NCBI RefSeq assembly: GCF_019703855.1
Contig: NZ_AP024086.1
Location: forward strand, 1,756,501 to 1,820,500
Length of the DNA: 64,000 nt
Reading direction: 5' to 3'
DNA from: Desulfomarina profundi
GTDB taxonomy: Bacteria; Desulfobacterota; Desulfobulbia; Desulfobulbales; Desulfocapsaceae
Shown piece after piece: positions 17,562-27,730 of this stretch. Both the position numbers and the translations under genes were made by a program. How positions within the stretch are numbered: position 1 is the stretch's first letter; each line of letters begins with the position of its first letter. The notes under the pieces are model-generated. The model was given only the letters and a program-made list of their open reading frames with translations, was not told the origin of the DNA and did not search any database.

Positions 17562-18886
17562 GAGTCCGCCTCAATTTCCAGAACTTTTCGAATACCCGCC
17601 AGCAGGAACTCCAGTTCATCCTGTTGAATAATATAGGGCGGCATTACATAGACAAGCTTACCAAAAGGCCTGACCCAGATACCATGTTCAACAAACCGTT
17701 TCTGGATACGTTCCATGTTGACCGGTTGCTTGAGCTCAACAACCCCGATTGCCCCGAGAACACGGACATCGGCCACAGTTTCCAACTGGTTGCAGGGAGC
17801 AAATCCTTTTTTTAAAACAGACTCAACCGCCTTAACCCGTTGTCGCCAGTCGGAATCAAAGAGCAATTCGAGGGAGGCGATGGCCACCCGACACCCAAGG
17901 GGGTTGGCCATAAAAGTGGGGCCATGCATGAAAACACCCGGCTCGTTTTTTGACAAGACCCGACCCACATGCTCCCCGGCCATAACTGCAGCCATAGTCA
18001 TGTAACCACCTGTAAGCGCCTTGCCCAGGCACATGATATCCGGGACAATCCCGGCATGATCACAGCCAAACAGCTCACCTGAGCGACCAAATCCGGTCGC
18101 AATTTCATCCGCTATCAGCAGAACTTCAAACTCGTCACAGAGTTCTCTTACCTTTCGTAAATATTGCGGATGATAAAATCTCATCCCGCCGGCACCTTGG
18201 ACAATCGGCTCCAGAATAACACCACAGATACGTTGATGATTTTTTCGGATCAGGTTTTCAAAAGAATCAATATCACTTTCATCCCAGGCATCTGAAAAAC
18301 GACAGCGGGGAGTATCTGCAAAATAATATTCCGGCAGAACTCCCTTGTATATGGAGTGCATTCCCCCTATGGGATCACAGACAGACATGGCGTGAAAACT
18401 ATCCCCATGATACCCTGAACGGAGAGTGAGAAACCTGTTTTTTCCGTTGATTCCCTGGGCGAAAGAGTACTGAATGGCCATCTTCATGGCAACTTCAACT
18501 GCGATGGAACCGGAATCGCAGAAAAATACACGGTTGAGCCCGGGCGGCATGTGTTCAATCAGTATTTTTGCCAGAGTAACGGCCGGTTCATGGGTCAATC
18601 CGCCGAACATCACATGGGCCAGGGTATCCACCTGCTCCTTGATCGCATTATTGAGACGGGGGTGATTATAACCATGGATTACCGACCACCAGGAGGCCAT
18701 ACCGTCAATGAGTTCCGTCCCGTCATTGAGCCTGATCCTGCAACCATCAGCAGACTCAACAAGAAATACGGGAAGTGGTTTTTCAATGGAGGTATAGGGA
18801 TGCCAGAGATGTTTCCGATCAAAGGCCAGTATTTCCTCTGCTCTCCTGCCCCCGTTCTCCAAGGCACCCATCCTATTTTTTTTCAT
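17558..18886 (-). CDS. bioA: Adenosylmethionine-8-amino-7-oxononanoate aminotransferase BioA
   Basis: A class III PLP aminotransferase making 7,8-diaminopelargonate with SAM as amino donor. Features include HLWHPYTSIEKPLPV near the N-terminus, MASWWSVIHGYNHP (the BioA-specific active-site region), GSIAVEVAMKMA, LIADEIATGFGRSG and the PLP lysine in CLGKALTGGYM. The ATG at 18886 (MKKNRMGAL) overlaps the 3' end of bioB by 14 bases. A TTG at 18901 would add five residues and is less likely. Length about 442 aa. Confidence 0.95.
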   Translation of the reverse strand: MKKNRMGALENGGRRAEEILAFDRKHLWHPYTSIEKPLPVFLVESADGCRIRLNDGTELIDGMASWWSVIHGYNHPRLNNAIKEQVDTLAHVMFGGLTHEPAVTLAKILIEHMPPGLNRVFFCDSGSIAVEVAMKMAIQYSFAQGINGKNRFLTLRSGYHGDSFHAMSVCDPIGGMHSIYKGVLPEYYFADTPRCRFSDAWDESDIDSFENLIRKNHQRICGVILEPIVQGAGGMRFYHPQYLRKVRELCDEFEVLLIADEIATGFGRSGELFGCDHAGIVPDIMCLGKALTGGYMTMAAVMAGEHVGRVLSKNEPGVFMHGPTFMANPLGCRVAIASLELLFDSDWRQRVKAVESVLKKGFAPCNQLETVADVRVLGAIGVVELKQPVNMERIQKRFVEHGIWVRPFGKLVYVMPPYIIQQDELEFLLAGIRKVLEIEADS

Positions 18887-19844
18887 TTCCGTCAATGTCA
18901 AAACCGAGATCCTTCACCATCCTGACATCTTCCCTGAGACTGTTACCGACCGTCGTCAGGTAATCGCCGACAATTGCACCATTGGCTCCTGACATGAAAC
19001 AACGACCCTGCTGGTCGCCAAGGAGATTTCTGCCGCCTGCAAGCCTGATTACAGCCCTGGGATTGATAAACCGAAACATGGCTATAGTGGTCAGCACTTC
19101 TCCAACCCCCAGGGGTTTCAGGTGTGCAAAAGGTGTATTGGCAATGGGTGTCAGGATATTGATGGGAATTGAGAGAATACCGAGATCACGCAGTTCAAAG
19201 GCCAGTTCAAGCCGCTGCTCACCACTTTCTCCCATACCTATGATCCCCCCGGAACAGATATCCATTCCGGCCTGGCGGGCAATCTGTATTGTTTCAACCT
19301 TTTCTTCCCAGGTATGGGTTGTACAGACCTTTTTGAAAAAACTCCGACAGGTTTCAAGGTTGCAATGGTATCTGCGAACACCCATGGCTTTTAATCTTTC
19401 TGCTTTTTCTCTGGTAAGAAATCCCATGGACGCACAGAAAAGCATGCCGGTTTTTTCTTCGAGCAACTTATAGATTGTTTCAATTTCATCCAGGAGAGAA
19501 TGGGAAACAGCCCTGCCGGCAGTAACAAGGGAAAACCGCCTGACACCCTGTTGCTCATTCTGCAGGGCCATCTTCAACGCGGTTTCACTGGCCACAATAT
19601 CATAGGTTGTGACATCAACCTCGTAGTGGGAGGATTGGGCGCAGAACTTACAGTTCTCCGAGCATCTCCCTGATCTTGCGTTGACAATGGAACAAAGATC
19701 AAAATTATTACCATGGATACTTTTCCGCAACTCATCGGCAGCATTGTACAGTTCGGAGGGAGAGGCGCACTCCGCCAGCTCAATTGCCTGTTCAAAGCTC
19801 AGGTCCTCCCCGGCCTGCACTTGACGCAGGTATTTTTTTATCAT
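18873..19844 (-). CDS. bioB: Biotin synthase BioB
   Basis: A radical SAM enzyme inserting sulfur into dethiobiotin. The [4Fe-4S] motif is seen as RCSENCKFCAQSSHY (C-x3-C-x2-C), and the [2Fe-2S] ligands fall in the core (CNLETC, CSGGIIGMGE, INPRAVIRLAGGR). I start at MIKKYLRQVQ (19844), which has gagga about eight bases upstream and begins 11 bases after the fabD stop. The longer frame at 19916 would run into fabD. The protein is 323 aa, within the family range. It is the first biotin gene, directly behind fabD. Confidence 0.96.
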   Translation of the reverse strand: MIKKYLRQVQAGEDLSFEQAIELAECASPSELYNAADELRKSIHGNNFDLCSIVNARSGRCSENCKFCAQSSHYEVDVTTYDIVASETALKMALQNEQQGVRRFSLVTAGRAVSHSLLDEIETIYKLLEEKTGMLFCASMGFLTREKAERLKAMGVRRYHCNLETCRSFFKKVCTTHTWEEKVETIQIARQAGMDICSGGIIGMGESGEQRLELAFELRDLGILSIPINILTPIANTPFAHLKPLGVGEVLTTIAMFRFINPRAVIRLAGGRNLLGDQQGRCFMSGANGAIVGDYLTTVGNSLREDVRMVKDLGFDIDGNEKK

Positions 19845-19854
19845 GGGAGTTTCC

Positions 19855-20814
19855 TCAAGCCGCTGCACAGGTACGCAATTTTTCAAGACATGCCTCAAGA
19901 GACCCTGGAGAATCAAACTGCAGTGCAGTCACTTTTTTTCCTCGAGGAACAATTTTCCGCATCATCCCCTTGAGAACTGATTTGGGTCCCACTTCAATGA
20001 AGGTATCAATCCCTTCGGCCAGCATGGATTGGATGATCTCACACCACCTCACCCTGGACGCTATCTGCCTGGCCATCATTGATTTGATTTTACCCGTATC
20101 CTTTTCCTGTTCTGCGGAAACATTGAAATAAACGGGGACATTGGGCGTTTTGAACTCTATCTTTTCCATATATTCTGCAAAATCAGGTACAGCACCTGCC
20201 ACAAGCGGAGAGTGATTGGCAACACTCACATTCAGTGGAATCACCCGCGCACCTTTTTCTTCAACGAGAGCTGTCACCGCATCGAGTCCTTCAATATCTC
20301 CAGAAATGACGGTTTGAAGAGGTGTATTATGATTTGCGGCAGTAACAACACCACATTTATCGCACCCGCCAATTACCTCTTCAATCTCCTCAACACTCAG
20401 ACCGAGAACCGCCCGCATTCCTCCGGGATTGGCAGTCCCTTCTCTTTCCATCAGCATTCCTCTCTTGCTGACGAGTTTCAGTGTATCTTCAGCATTGAGA
20501 ACTCCTGCACCATACAGGGCGGAATATTCACCCAGGCTGTGCCCGGCAAAACAGTTTACATTAAACTCATCACCACCATCTTTTAAAAAGGCATGCCAGC
20601 ATATCAGATTTGTGATGGTAATGGCCGGTTGCAGATTGGCCACCCTGGTGAGATCCTCAAGAGGCCCCTCTCCACACAGGCGATTCAGATTCAGATCGCA
20701 TGCAGCCTCGGCCATGGCCATCAACTCCTTATATTCATTATCTTTTTCAATAAACTCCTGCCCCATTCCTATATATTGAGATCCCTGGCCGGGAAAAAGT
20801 ACTGCCAGTTTCAT
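19855..20814 (-). CDS. fabD: Malonyl-CoA:ACP transacylase FabD
   Basis: Loads malonyl groups onto ACP for fatty acid synthesis. The active-site serine is in GHSLGEYSALYGAG (about residue 92), with FPGQGSQYIGMG at the N-terminus and SVANHSPLV containing the catalytic histidine. At 319 aa it is typical. Its position just before bioB, with bioC further down, makes metabolic sense, since BioC acts on malonyl-ACP. It begins immediately after the lspA stop codon, with no intergenic base. Confidence 0.95.
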   Translation of the reverse strand: MKLAVLFPGQGSQYIGMGQEFIEKDNEYKELMAMAEAACDLNLNRLCGEGPLEDLTRVANLQPAITITNLICWHAFLKDGGDEFNVNCFAGHSLGEYSALYGAGVLNAEDTLKLVSKRGMLMEREGTANPGGMRAVLGLSVEEIEEVIGGCDKCGVVTAANHNTPLQTVISGDIEGLDAVTALVEEKGARVIPLNVSVANHSPLVAGAVPDFAEYMEKIEFKTPNVPVYFNVSAEQEKDTGKIKSMMARQIASRVRWCEIIQSMLAEGIDTFIEVGPKSVLKGMMRKIVPRGKKVTALQFDSPGSLEACLEKLRTCAAA

Positions 20815-21297
20815 TTACTTCACCTCGTTTGCTGTTTTCCGAACTTCTATAATATTAATAATAAGAAAGAGTCCCGCCCCCACGCAAATCGCTGAATCGG
20901 CGAAATTGAAGGCTGGCCAGTGATACCCCTTGAATTGAAAATCAAGAAAATCAACCACTGATCCATATCGAATTCTATCGATTATATTGCCGGCCGCTCC
21001 ACCACTGATAAGGCCCAGAGCAATACCATAAAGACTGTTTTCCCTTTTCAACCTGTACCAGGCCACCGTCAGACCGACTATGGCAAGAGTTCCGATACCC
21101 AGGAAAAAATAGTGTCTCCAGGGAGAGTTAACATCAGCGAACATGCTGAACGCCGCACCACTGTTTGTCACATATACCAGGTTAAAAAAGGAGGGAATAA
21201 TTTCCCGTGACTCATAGAGCTGAAAAGAGCCAAGTATCCATTGTTTACTCAGTTGATCAGCACAAATTGCAATTCCCAGGAATACAAAATATACCAT
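20815..21297 (-). CDS. lspA: Lipoprotein signal peptidase LspA (signal peptidase II)
   Basis: An inner-membrane aspartyl protease that cleaves signal peptides of diacylated prolipoproteins. Four hydrophobic helices are visible. The two catalytic aspartates fall in GAAGNIIDRIRYGSVVDFLDF (about 102-122) and FNFADSAICVG (about 131-141). I start at MVYFVFLGI (21297), giving the usual 160 aa and following the ileS stop by one base; the 39 residues upstream are read-through of ileS sequence. Confidence 0.95.
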   Translation of the reverse strand: MVYFVFLGIAICADQLSKQWILGSFQLYESREIIPSFFNLVYVTNSGAAFSMFADVNSPWRHYFFLGIGTLAIVGLTVAWYRLKRENSLYGIALGLISGGAAGNIIDRIRYGSVVDFLDFQFKGYHWPAFNFADSAICVGAGLFLIINIIEVRKTANEVK

Positions 21298-21298
21298 C

Positions 21299-24099
21299 TC
21301 AGGAAACAACCCCCGCGCATCTCTCACAAATCCGGGGATGGTTCTGATCCTTCCCGACAGTGATGGAGCGAATCCAGCATCGCTCACACTTTTCTCCGGG
21401 AGCAGCAACAACACGGATCTTCAATCCTTCCATCTCCTCACTTTCAAACAGGATCCCTTCATCTTTTTCGTCATCAAATCGGGAAAGTTTCGAGATAATA
21501 GAAATCTCTTTTATCGTTTCCCATTCCGATTCAACAAATTTTTTCAGATCCCCTTCCGACCGAAGAAGCACCTCCGCTTCCAGTGAATGACCTATTACCT
21601 TCTCCCGCCGGGCAATTTCCAGTGCTTTTGTGATTTCTGAACGTACCCGGATGAGCTGTTCCCACTTTTCCATCATTTCCCGGTTATATTTTACACCGGC
21701 TGGCTTTTTTGGAAAATCAGCAAAAAATACACCCTCTTCAAAGGGTGCCTTCGGATCAAGGGAATAGAGGTGATTCCAGGCCTCTTCCGCGGTAAAACAG
21801 AGAACAGGTGCGAGCAGTCTCAGCAGTCCGTCCAGAATTGTAAAAAGAACAGTCTGTGCCGAGCGACGAAGGGGAGAATCGGTACCGGATACATAAAGCC
21901 TGTCCTTGAGAATATCCAGATAAAAAGAGCTCATGGTTATACCACAGAAATAATTAAGACTCTGGTAAATGGAATGGAACTCATATTGTTCATAATTCTC
22001 CTTCACCCTGCTCAGCAGCTCATCAAATTTGGCCAGGGCCCAGCGATCCAGCTCCGGCAGTTTATCATGGGCAACGCAGTTCTTTTCCGGATCAAAATCA
22101 CTTAGATTCCCCAGCATGTACCGAATGGTATTTCTGATTTTTCTGTAGGAGTCAGAAACCTGTTTGAGGATTTCATCCGAAACCTTGATATCATCCCGAT
22201 ACTCTTCACTGGAAACCCACAACCGGAGAATCTCCGCGCCATATTTTTCTATGACTTCACCAGGTGCCACAACATTCCCGACAGATTTCGACATCTTCTT
22301 TCCCTGTCCGTCAACCACGTATCCATGAGTCAGCACCCCTTTAAAGGGTGCCCGGCCCTTGTGCCGGTTGAAACGAGAAGAGAGCTCTGAAACCAGCCCC
22401 TGTGCTGATCACTGCCCTCCAGGTAAAGATCAGCGGGAGAGTGAAGTTCAGGACGTTCCTCACAGACAGCAGCATGACTTACACCGGAATCAAACCAGAC
22501 ATCGAGAATATCATCCTCTTTGAAAAAATCGCTGGCGCCGCATTTGGAGCAGGTCATTTCTTCAGGGAGAAATTCCTCCACTTTATGACTGAACCATGCA
22601 TCTGCGCCCTCTTTGAGGAAAAGTTCATCTATTTTTTCAACGACTTTTTCATTTATAACAACCTCCCCACATGAACGGCAGCTGATGACTGTAATGGGTA
22701 CACCCCAAGTTCGCTGGCGTGAAAGACACCAGTCAGGACGTCCTTCAACCATTCCATAAATTCGCTGCATCCCCCAGGATGGAACCCATTTCACTTCTTT
22801 AATGGCCGCAAGCGCTCTGGTACGCAGCTCATTATTTTTCATTGAAATAAACCACTGGGGAGTGGCACGGTACATGACCGGTTTTTTGCAGCGCCAGCAG
22901 TGGGGATAACTATGCTGAACGGTCGATTCATGGACGAGGACTCCAGCCTTGGCCATATCACTGTTAATTACGCTATTGACATCGGGAACCTGCTGTCCTG
23001 CATACTTCCCGGCTTCCTCTGTATATACTCCTTCATGGTCCACAGGAGAAAGAATATCAAGACCGTAACGAAGTCCTGTCTGGTAATCATCCGCGCCATG
23101 TCCCGGGGCGGTATGAACACAGCCGGTACCGGCATCAGTTGTCACATAATCTGCCAAAACAAAAAGTGAATCCCGATCCATAAAAGGATGACGGCATGCT
23201 CTCTTTTCAAATCTCGTGGAGGCAAATGTAGCCTTGACTTTGTAATCATCTATCTCCATTTCCGCCATCACCCTTTCCACCAGGTCTTCTGCGAGAATCC
23301 AGGTTTCACCGTTCACCTCGACGGCCGCATAGGTGAAGTCAGGGTGGAGAGCCACGGCAAGATTAGCAGGCAACGTCCAGGGAGTTGTCGTCCAGATAAC
23401 CACATAAGTACTGTCACCAGCCAGTTCCGGATCGATATCTGAACAGTCATCTTTTACCTTGAATTTAACATAGATTGAAGGTGAACTGTGATCATGGTAT
23501 TCCACTTCCGCTTCCGCCAGGGCAGTGGTACAGGTGGAGCACCAGTAGACCGGTTTTTTGTTTCTTACGACCGAACCGGAAAGGAGAAATTTGTTAAATT
23601 CCCTGGCAATCGCCGCTTCATATGGATAATTGATTGTCAGGTAGGGATCATCCCAATCCCCGAGGACACCAAGACGTTTAAACTCACTTTTTTGAATTTT
23701 GATCCACTTGTTTGCGTATTTTCTGCAAGCACTTCTCTTGGAAAGTTTAGGGATGGTTTTCTTTTTCTCACCCAGTTCCAGGTCCACATTATGCTCGATA
23801 GGCAGACCATGGCAATCCCAGCCTGGAATATAGGGGGCATTGAACCCGGCCATTCGTTTGGAGCGGAGAATAATATCTTTCAAAATTTTATTGAATGCCG
23901 TGCCGAGATGAATATGACCATTGGCATACGGAGGACCGTCATGGAGGATAAAAACCGGCTTACCTTCACTGCTGTCCTGAATTTTCTTATAAAGATTCTC
24001 TTTCTCCCACCGTTTAAGAGCCATGGGCTCTTTCTGGGCAAGATTGGCTTTCATCTTAAATCCGGTTCTGGGTAGATTAAGGGTGTCCCTGTAATCCAT
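21299..24099 (-). CDS. ileS: Isoleucyl-tRNA synthetase IleS, frameshifted near the KMSKS region
   Basis: Charges tRNA-Ile. The N-terminal frame carries the HIGH-type signature PPYANGHIHLGTA, the CP1 editing domain (TTTPWTLPANLAVALHPD) and SRQRTWGVPI. It ends out of frame after GWFQSSLLVSTGTR. The other frame resumes with APFKGVLTHGYVVDGQGKKMSKSVGN, the anticodon-binding region and a C-terminal zinc motif (CERCW…CERC). One extra base around 22351-22358 joins them into 933 aa, the normal length. A genuine null would be lethal unless a second copy exists, so an error in the consensus is the likely cause. Order ileS-lspA is common in proteobacteria. Confidence 0.94.
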
Positions 24100-24620
24100 A
24101 CTTCTCTCCTTTTCTGTAAGATCTCAATCCGTAATGGTCTGTTTTTCAGTCAAACATACAAAAATACCAACTGCAATCCAAGTTGCAAGCTAAAATCGCT
24201 TATTTCTCCGGAACAACCCTTAAAAGAAACTGATAACCCGGGTTTTCTCTGAATTGAAAAAGGTCATTATGTCAACTTTGGAACCTGATGCCGCTTGAAC
24301 CAGCAAGAAATACAAACCCATTGCCTGTATTGTTATATTGCGTTTATCTATTGAATATTTTATATTTTTCCTGTTTTGATCATTTTTTGTGCTATCATAG
24401 CTGAGAGTTTATTGATTGCAGTTCGTCAGTGCCTGCCTGAAAATCATTGCGGCACAAAAAAAGTCAAGATGACTGTTCGTCCAGAACCCATGACTAACTT
24501 GTGGTTTTAAATAAATAACACACTGAAAGTACGGTTAAAATACTCAGCCTGGTTGATACAGAAAAATCACTCTTCGCCCTGCGGAGGGTTCTGCAATTTT
24601 ACTGGAGATGCTAAACACTG
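24100..24620. other. Divergent intergenic region between ileS and ftsE
   Basis: A 521-bp AT-rich gap with no convincing ORF. It must hold promoters for ileS (minus) and ftsE (plus), but no -35/-10 pair stood out clearly. The segment around 24293-24320 (ttgaaccagcaagaaatacaa) matches 16 of 21 positions of a segment near 36911-36931 upstream of resB (ttgaactgatgagaaatacaa). No T-box or tRNA-like structure was recognised ahead of ileS. Confidence 0.4.
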
Positions 24621-25327
24621 ATGAAGAACAACGCCTCACACATCACTGAAACCATGATCGAAATGATTAAGGTTTCAAAACTTTACCCTCCAGATGTTAT
24701 TGCCCTGAGAAATATTTCTCTTTCAATATCCAATGGAGAAATGTTCTTTATTATTGGCATGAGCGGCGCAGGGAAGACAACTCTCCTCAAACTCATCAGC
24801 AGTATGGAGCTCCCCACAAACGGACTCATAGAAGTCTCCGGCCTGGCTATCCATCAGCTTAAAGGATATAAACTTGCCCGTCTTCGACAAAAGATCGGTG
24901 TTGCCTACCAGGATTTTAAGCTTCTCACGGACAGGACAGCGGCTGAAAATATCGCCATCTCAATGGAGGTCTCCTATAAAAAACCCCAGATAATACGTAA
25001 AAGAGTTAAAGACCTTCTGGCCCAGCTGGATCTTTCAGATAAACACGACACCATTACAGGCGAGCTTTCAAGGGGGAGCAGCAGCGCATTACACTGGCAA
25101 GGGCCATCGCCAATTCCCCCACCATAATCCTGGTTGATGAACCCACCGGAAACCTGGATGCCATCACCACCGAAAAGGTGATGAAACTGCTTACCAAATG
25201 CAATAAAGCCGGAGCCACCGTTGTTATTGCTACCCACGATGAAACAATCTACCGGAATACACCATACAGAATCATGGAACTGCGCAATGGCATAACCCAC
25301 TCCATTACCGGAGGAATCACCCAATGA
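24621..25327 (+). CDS. ftsE: Cell division ABC ATPase FtsE, frameshifted in a G-run
   Basis: The cytoplasmic ATPase of the FtsEX complex, which controls septal peptidoglycan hydrolases. Walker A is GMSGAGKTTLLKL (about residues 46-58) and the Q-loop is VAYQDFKLL. The frame breaks at five G's (25072-25076). One added G gives the signature LSRGEQQRITLARAIA (R in place of the usual second G), followed by Walker B ILVDEPTGNLD and the switch ATHDE. The joined 235-aa product ends in an ATGA overlap with ftsX. It starts at 24621 with ggag upstream; an ATG at 24654 is possible. Confidence 0.94.
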
Positions 25328-26211
25328 GTTTCTGGTTTACCGTTATCAGGCAGGTCGGCCGTAACCTTCGCCAGACATGGGCATCCCAGATGATGACATT
25401 ACTGACGGTATCCCTTTCTGTCCTGATATTCGCTTTTTTTTACCTTATCTACACTAACATGCTCCATCTGGGCGAACGTCTGGGGGATGATCTTCGCCTG
25501 ATTGTCTATCTGGATGACGAACCCGGTCCGGAACTCAAACAGCAGCTGAGAAAAAAAATAACCACTTTTGACAAGGTGGAAGAGATCAGGTTTATCTCCA
25601 GAAAGGAAGCCTATGAAAGATTTTCAAAACAGCTCGGGGAAAACCAGGATGTGCTCAATGATATGCCAAAAGATTTCCTTCCACCATCTATAGAAGTCAC
25701 TCCCATGAAAAATCTGCGCAGCCTCAACCAGGTCAAGCTGTTTTCGGCCTACCTGGCGAGATTGCCGGGAACCCTGAAAGTACAGTATGGCCAGGAATGG
25801 GTGGAACGTTTTTATTATTTCACAAAGCTGCTTTCCATAGTGGTCCTCCTCAGCGGTACCCTGCTCATCCTGACAACCATATTTATGGTTGCCTATACGA
25901 TACGGCTGACAATTCTCGGCAGACACGATGAGCTGGAACTGTTAAAACTCGTCGGGGCCACTAATAACTATATTCGGATTCCATTTCTCCTGGAAGGTGT
26001 CCTCCAGGGCATTCTCGGATCCACTATAGGAATCTGCTCACTTTATATCCTCTTCCAATGGATCAAACTTCGCTTTTCCGGTCCTGGGCTGCTTAATCTT
26101 TTTGACTTTTCGTTTTTTCCGCCGGTTGTCAGCCTGACGATTATTGGTGTGTCGATTCTTCTCTGTACTCTTGGAAGTTATTCAACCATGCAGAAATTTC
26201 TGCGTATCTGA
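25324..26211 (+). CDS. ftsX: Cell division membrane protein FtsX
   Basis: The membrane partner of FtsE. It has one N-terminal helix (about 21-42), a large periplasmic domain (about 50-170) that contacts the hydrolase activator, and three C-terminal helices (LLSIVVLLSGTLLILTTIF, IPFLLEGVLQGILGSTIG, FPPVVSLTIIGVSILLCTL), the standard FtsX topology. RHDELELLKLVGATNNYIRIPF is the conserved coupling segment. Length is 295 aa. The start codon overlaps the ftsE stop, and the EnvC-like gene follows after 50 bases, so the complex and its effector are encoded together. Confidence 0.95.
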   Translation: MSFWFTVIRQVGRNLRQTWASQMMTLLTVSLSVLIFAFFYLIYTNMLHLGERLGDDLRLIVYLDDEPGPELKQQLRKKITTFDKVEEIRFISRKEAYERFSKQLGENQDVLNDMPKDFLPPSIEVTPMKNLRSLNQVKLFSAYLARLPGTLKVQYGQEWVERFYYFTKLLSIVVLLSGTLLILTTIFMVAYTIRLTILGRHDELELLKLVGATNNYIRIPFLLEGVLQGILGSTIGICSLYILFQWIKLRFSGPGLLNLFDFSFFPPVVSLTIIGVSILLCTLGSYSTMQKFLRI

Positions 26212-26261
26212 TTCTGGGCAGTTGCAGAAAGCTGCACGTTTACAATGACGAAATACACCAC

Positions 26262-27533
26262 ATGCAAATAATGTGTAAAACAGAGTTTAAAGCAGAAATG
26301 ATATTGTCCGGGCCCAGGGCATCATTTAAAATTTTTTTCATCTCCCTCTGGTTTTCTTCCTTCATTTTCCCAGGTTTCTATTTTGCCCCCACTCTTCATG
26401 CCTCATCCATCAGCAATGAAAAAAATCAGGATATTGCAAATTATCGCATAAAAATCAGTCGCCTGCAGCATGGAATCAATACCCATGAAGATAAAATCAA
26501 GGAGGAGGAAAAAAAAGAGAGAAACCTTCTGCTGGAGCTGGAAGTCCTCGATAAGAAACTTGCAACACAGCATGCAGAACTGAAAAAACTGCAGCAACGG
26601 ATGGCCGACCAGCAGACACTCATTGAAAAAGAGAGCAGAGCCCTGGCAAAAATCCATTCCGAAAAAAACATCGTTGAAAATCACCTCAAGAAACGAATCA
26701 AAGCATATTACACAATGGGAGATATAGGGTTGCTCAACGTCACGTTCTCAACCAGAACTCTGCCTGAACTCCTCCGGTTCCATGACGCCTTTGACACTCT
26801 TATCCGCTATGATCAGGATGTCATAAGAGTCTACAGAGAGACTATCAGCGATCTTGAACGGGCCCGGAAGGCACTTACGCTTGAAAAATATGTCCTCCAG
26901 AATTTTATCGATCAGGTACTACAGGAAAGGAAGAAAATAACCACTACAAAAAACGAAAAACAGCAGCTTCTCGTTCATATCAGAACCCAGGCAAAACTGC
27001 ATAAGCAGGCCATAAAAGAGATGCAGGAGGCAGCAGAAAAACTGTCCGGCGCCCTGGTAGCAATGAAAACCCGGTATCATAACGGCGAAGACACCTTTCT
27101 GGCTGGCAAGGGCACCCTGCCCCCGCCCGTAGATGGAATAATTATAACTCTTTTTGGCCAGGAAACTGAAAACAAGCTTGGTGTAATACGAAAATCGAAC
27201 GGTATTACCCTGAAGGCAGAAAACGGGACAAAAATCAGACCGGTGAGTAATGGCCTGGTAATTTATGCTGGATATTTACGCGGGTATGGTAATACTATAA
27301 TTATACACCATGGATTTCAATATTACACCGTCACATCAAGGATTGAAAAACTTCTTGTGAAAAAAGGTGCTGTGGTTCATCCGGATACAGTTATAGGTAT
27401 CATGGGAGACACAGCAATGCTTTTTGATGAAGGGCTCTATTTTGAGATTCGCCATGGAAAACAATCTCTCGACCCGCTCCTGTGGCTGGATCCCAACAGG
27501 CTTGCCACAGCTGAGGAAAGGATAGAGGAGTAA
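26262..27533 (+). CDS. EnvC-like periplasmic coiled-coil protein with degenerate LytM domain
   Basis: A 423-aa exported protein with an N-terminal hydrophobic segment (about residues 24-45). A long coiled coil follows (about 55-265, rich in K, E and Q heptads), then a C-terminal LytM/M23 fold (about 300-420). The zinc ligands expected in an active M23 peptidase are replaced: the H-x-G-x-D region reads NGITLKA, the second histidine site reads TVTSRIE, and HFE reads YFE in LYFEIRHG. This matches EnvC, whose LytM domain does not cut peptidoglycan but activates amidases under FtsEX control. The location directly after ftsX supports that role. The substrate amidase is not in the window. Confidence 0.87.
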   Translation: MQIMCKTEFKAEMILSGPRASFKIFFISLWFSSFIFPGFYFAPTLHASSISNEKNQDIANYRIKISRLQHGINTHEDKIKEEEKKERNLLLELEVLDKKLATQHAELKKLQQRMADQQTLIEKESRALAKIHSEKNIVENHLKKRIKAYYTMGDIGLLNVTFSTRTLPELLRFHDAFDTLIRYDQDVIRVYRETISDLERARKALTLEKYVLQNFIDQVLQERKKITTTKNEKQQLLVHIRTQAKLHKQAIKEMQEAAEKLSGALVAMKTRYHNGEDTFLAGKGTLPPPVDGIIITLFGQETENKLGVIRKSNGITLKAENGTKIRPVSNGLVIYAGYLRGYGNTIIIHHGFQYYTVTSRIEKLLVKKGAVVHPDTVIGIMGDTAMLFDEGLYFEIRHGKQSLDPLLWLDPNRLATAEERIEE

Positions 27534-27548
27534 AACGCATTTTCAGGA

Positions 27549-27712
27549 TGATGGACTCGTAAAAACTCCGATCTACTGCGTTGTGGGGTGATCGTGTAAT
27601 GCTCGACGTACCATATGTACGCCTGCGCTTACACGACACCGCCACGCCTTGTATATCGAAGTTTTTCCAGAGTCCATCTGGGAACGTTGAACGACTTTTT
27701 ACGAGATCATCA
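27549..27712. mobile_element. MITE-like element, copy A (164 bp)
   Basis: Nearly identical (two mismatches over 164 bp) to the reverse complement of 29051-29214. Its ends are imperfect inverted repeats (tgatggactcgtaaaaa against tttttacgagatcatca, 15 of 17 pairing). The inner 120 bp is itself a long imperfect hairpin centred near the catatg at 27612-27617. It has no coding capacity. It separates the envC-like gene from ctpA, and its presence creates false upstream start codons for ctpA. Confidence 0.8.
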
Positions 27713-27730
27713 GGATTTATTGAGGAAAAA

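Noticed and set aside
23488-24075. Open frame of 195 codons opposite the ileS N-terminus
   Set aside because: Shadow of ileS; no independent features or ribosome site.
24100-24620. T-box or other riboswitch upstream of ileS
   Set aside because: No T-box core (agggtggnaccgcg) or specifier stem was seen.
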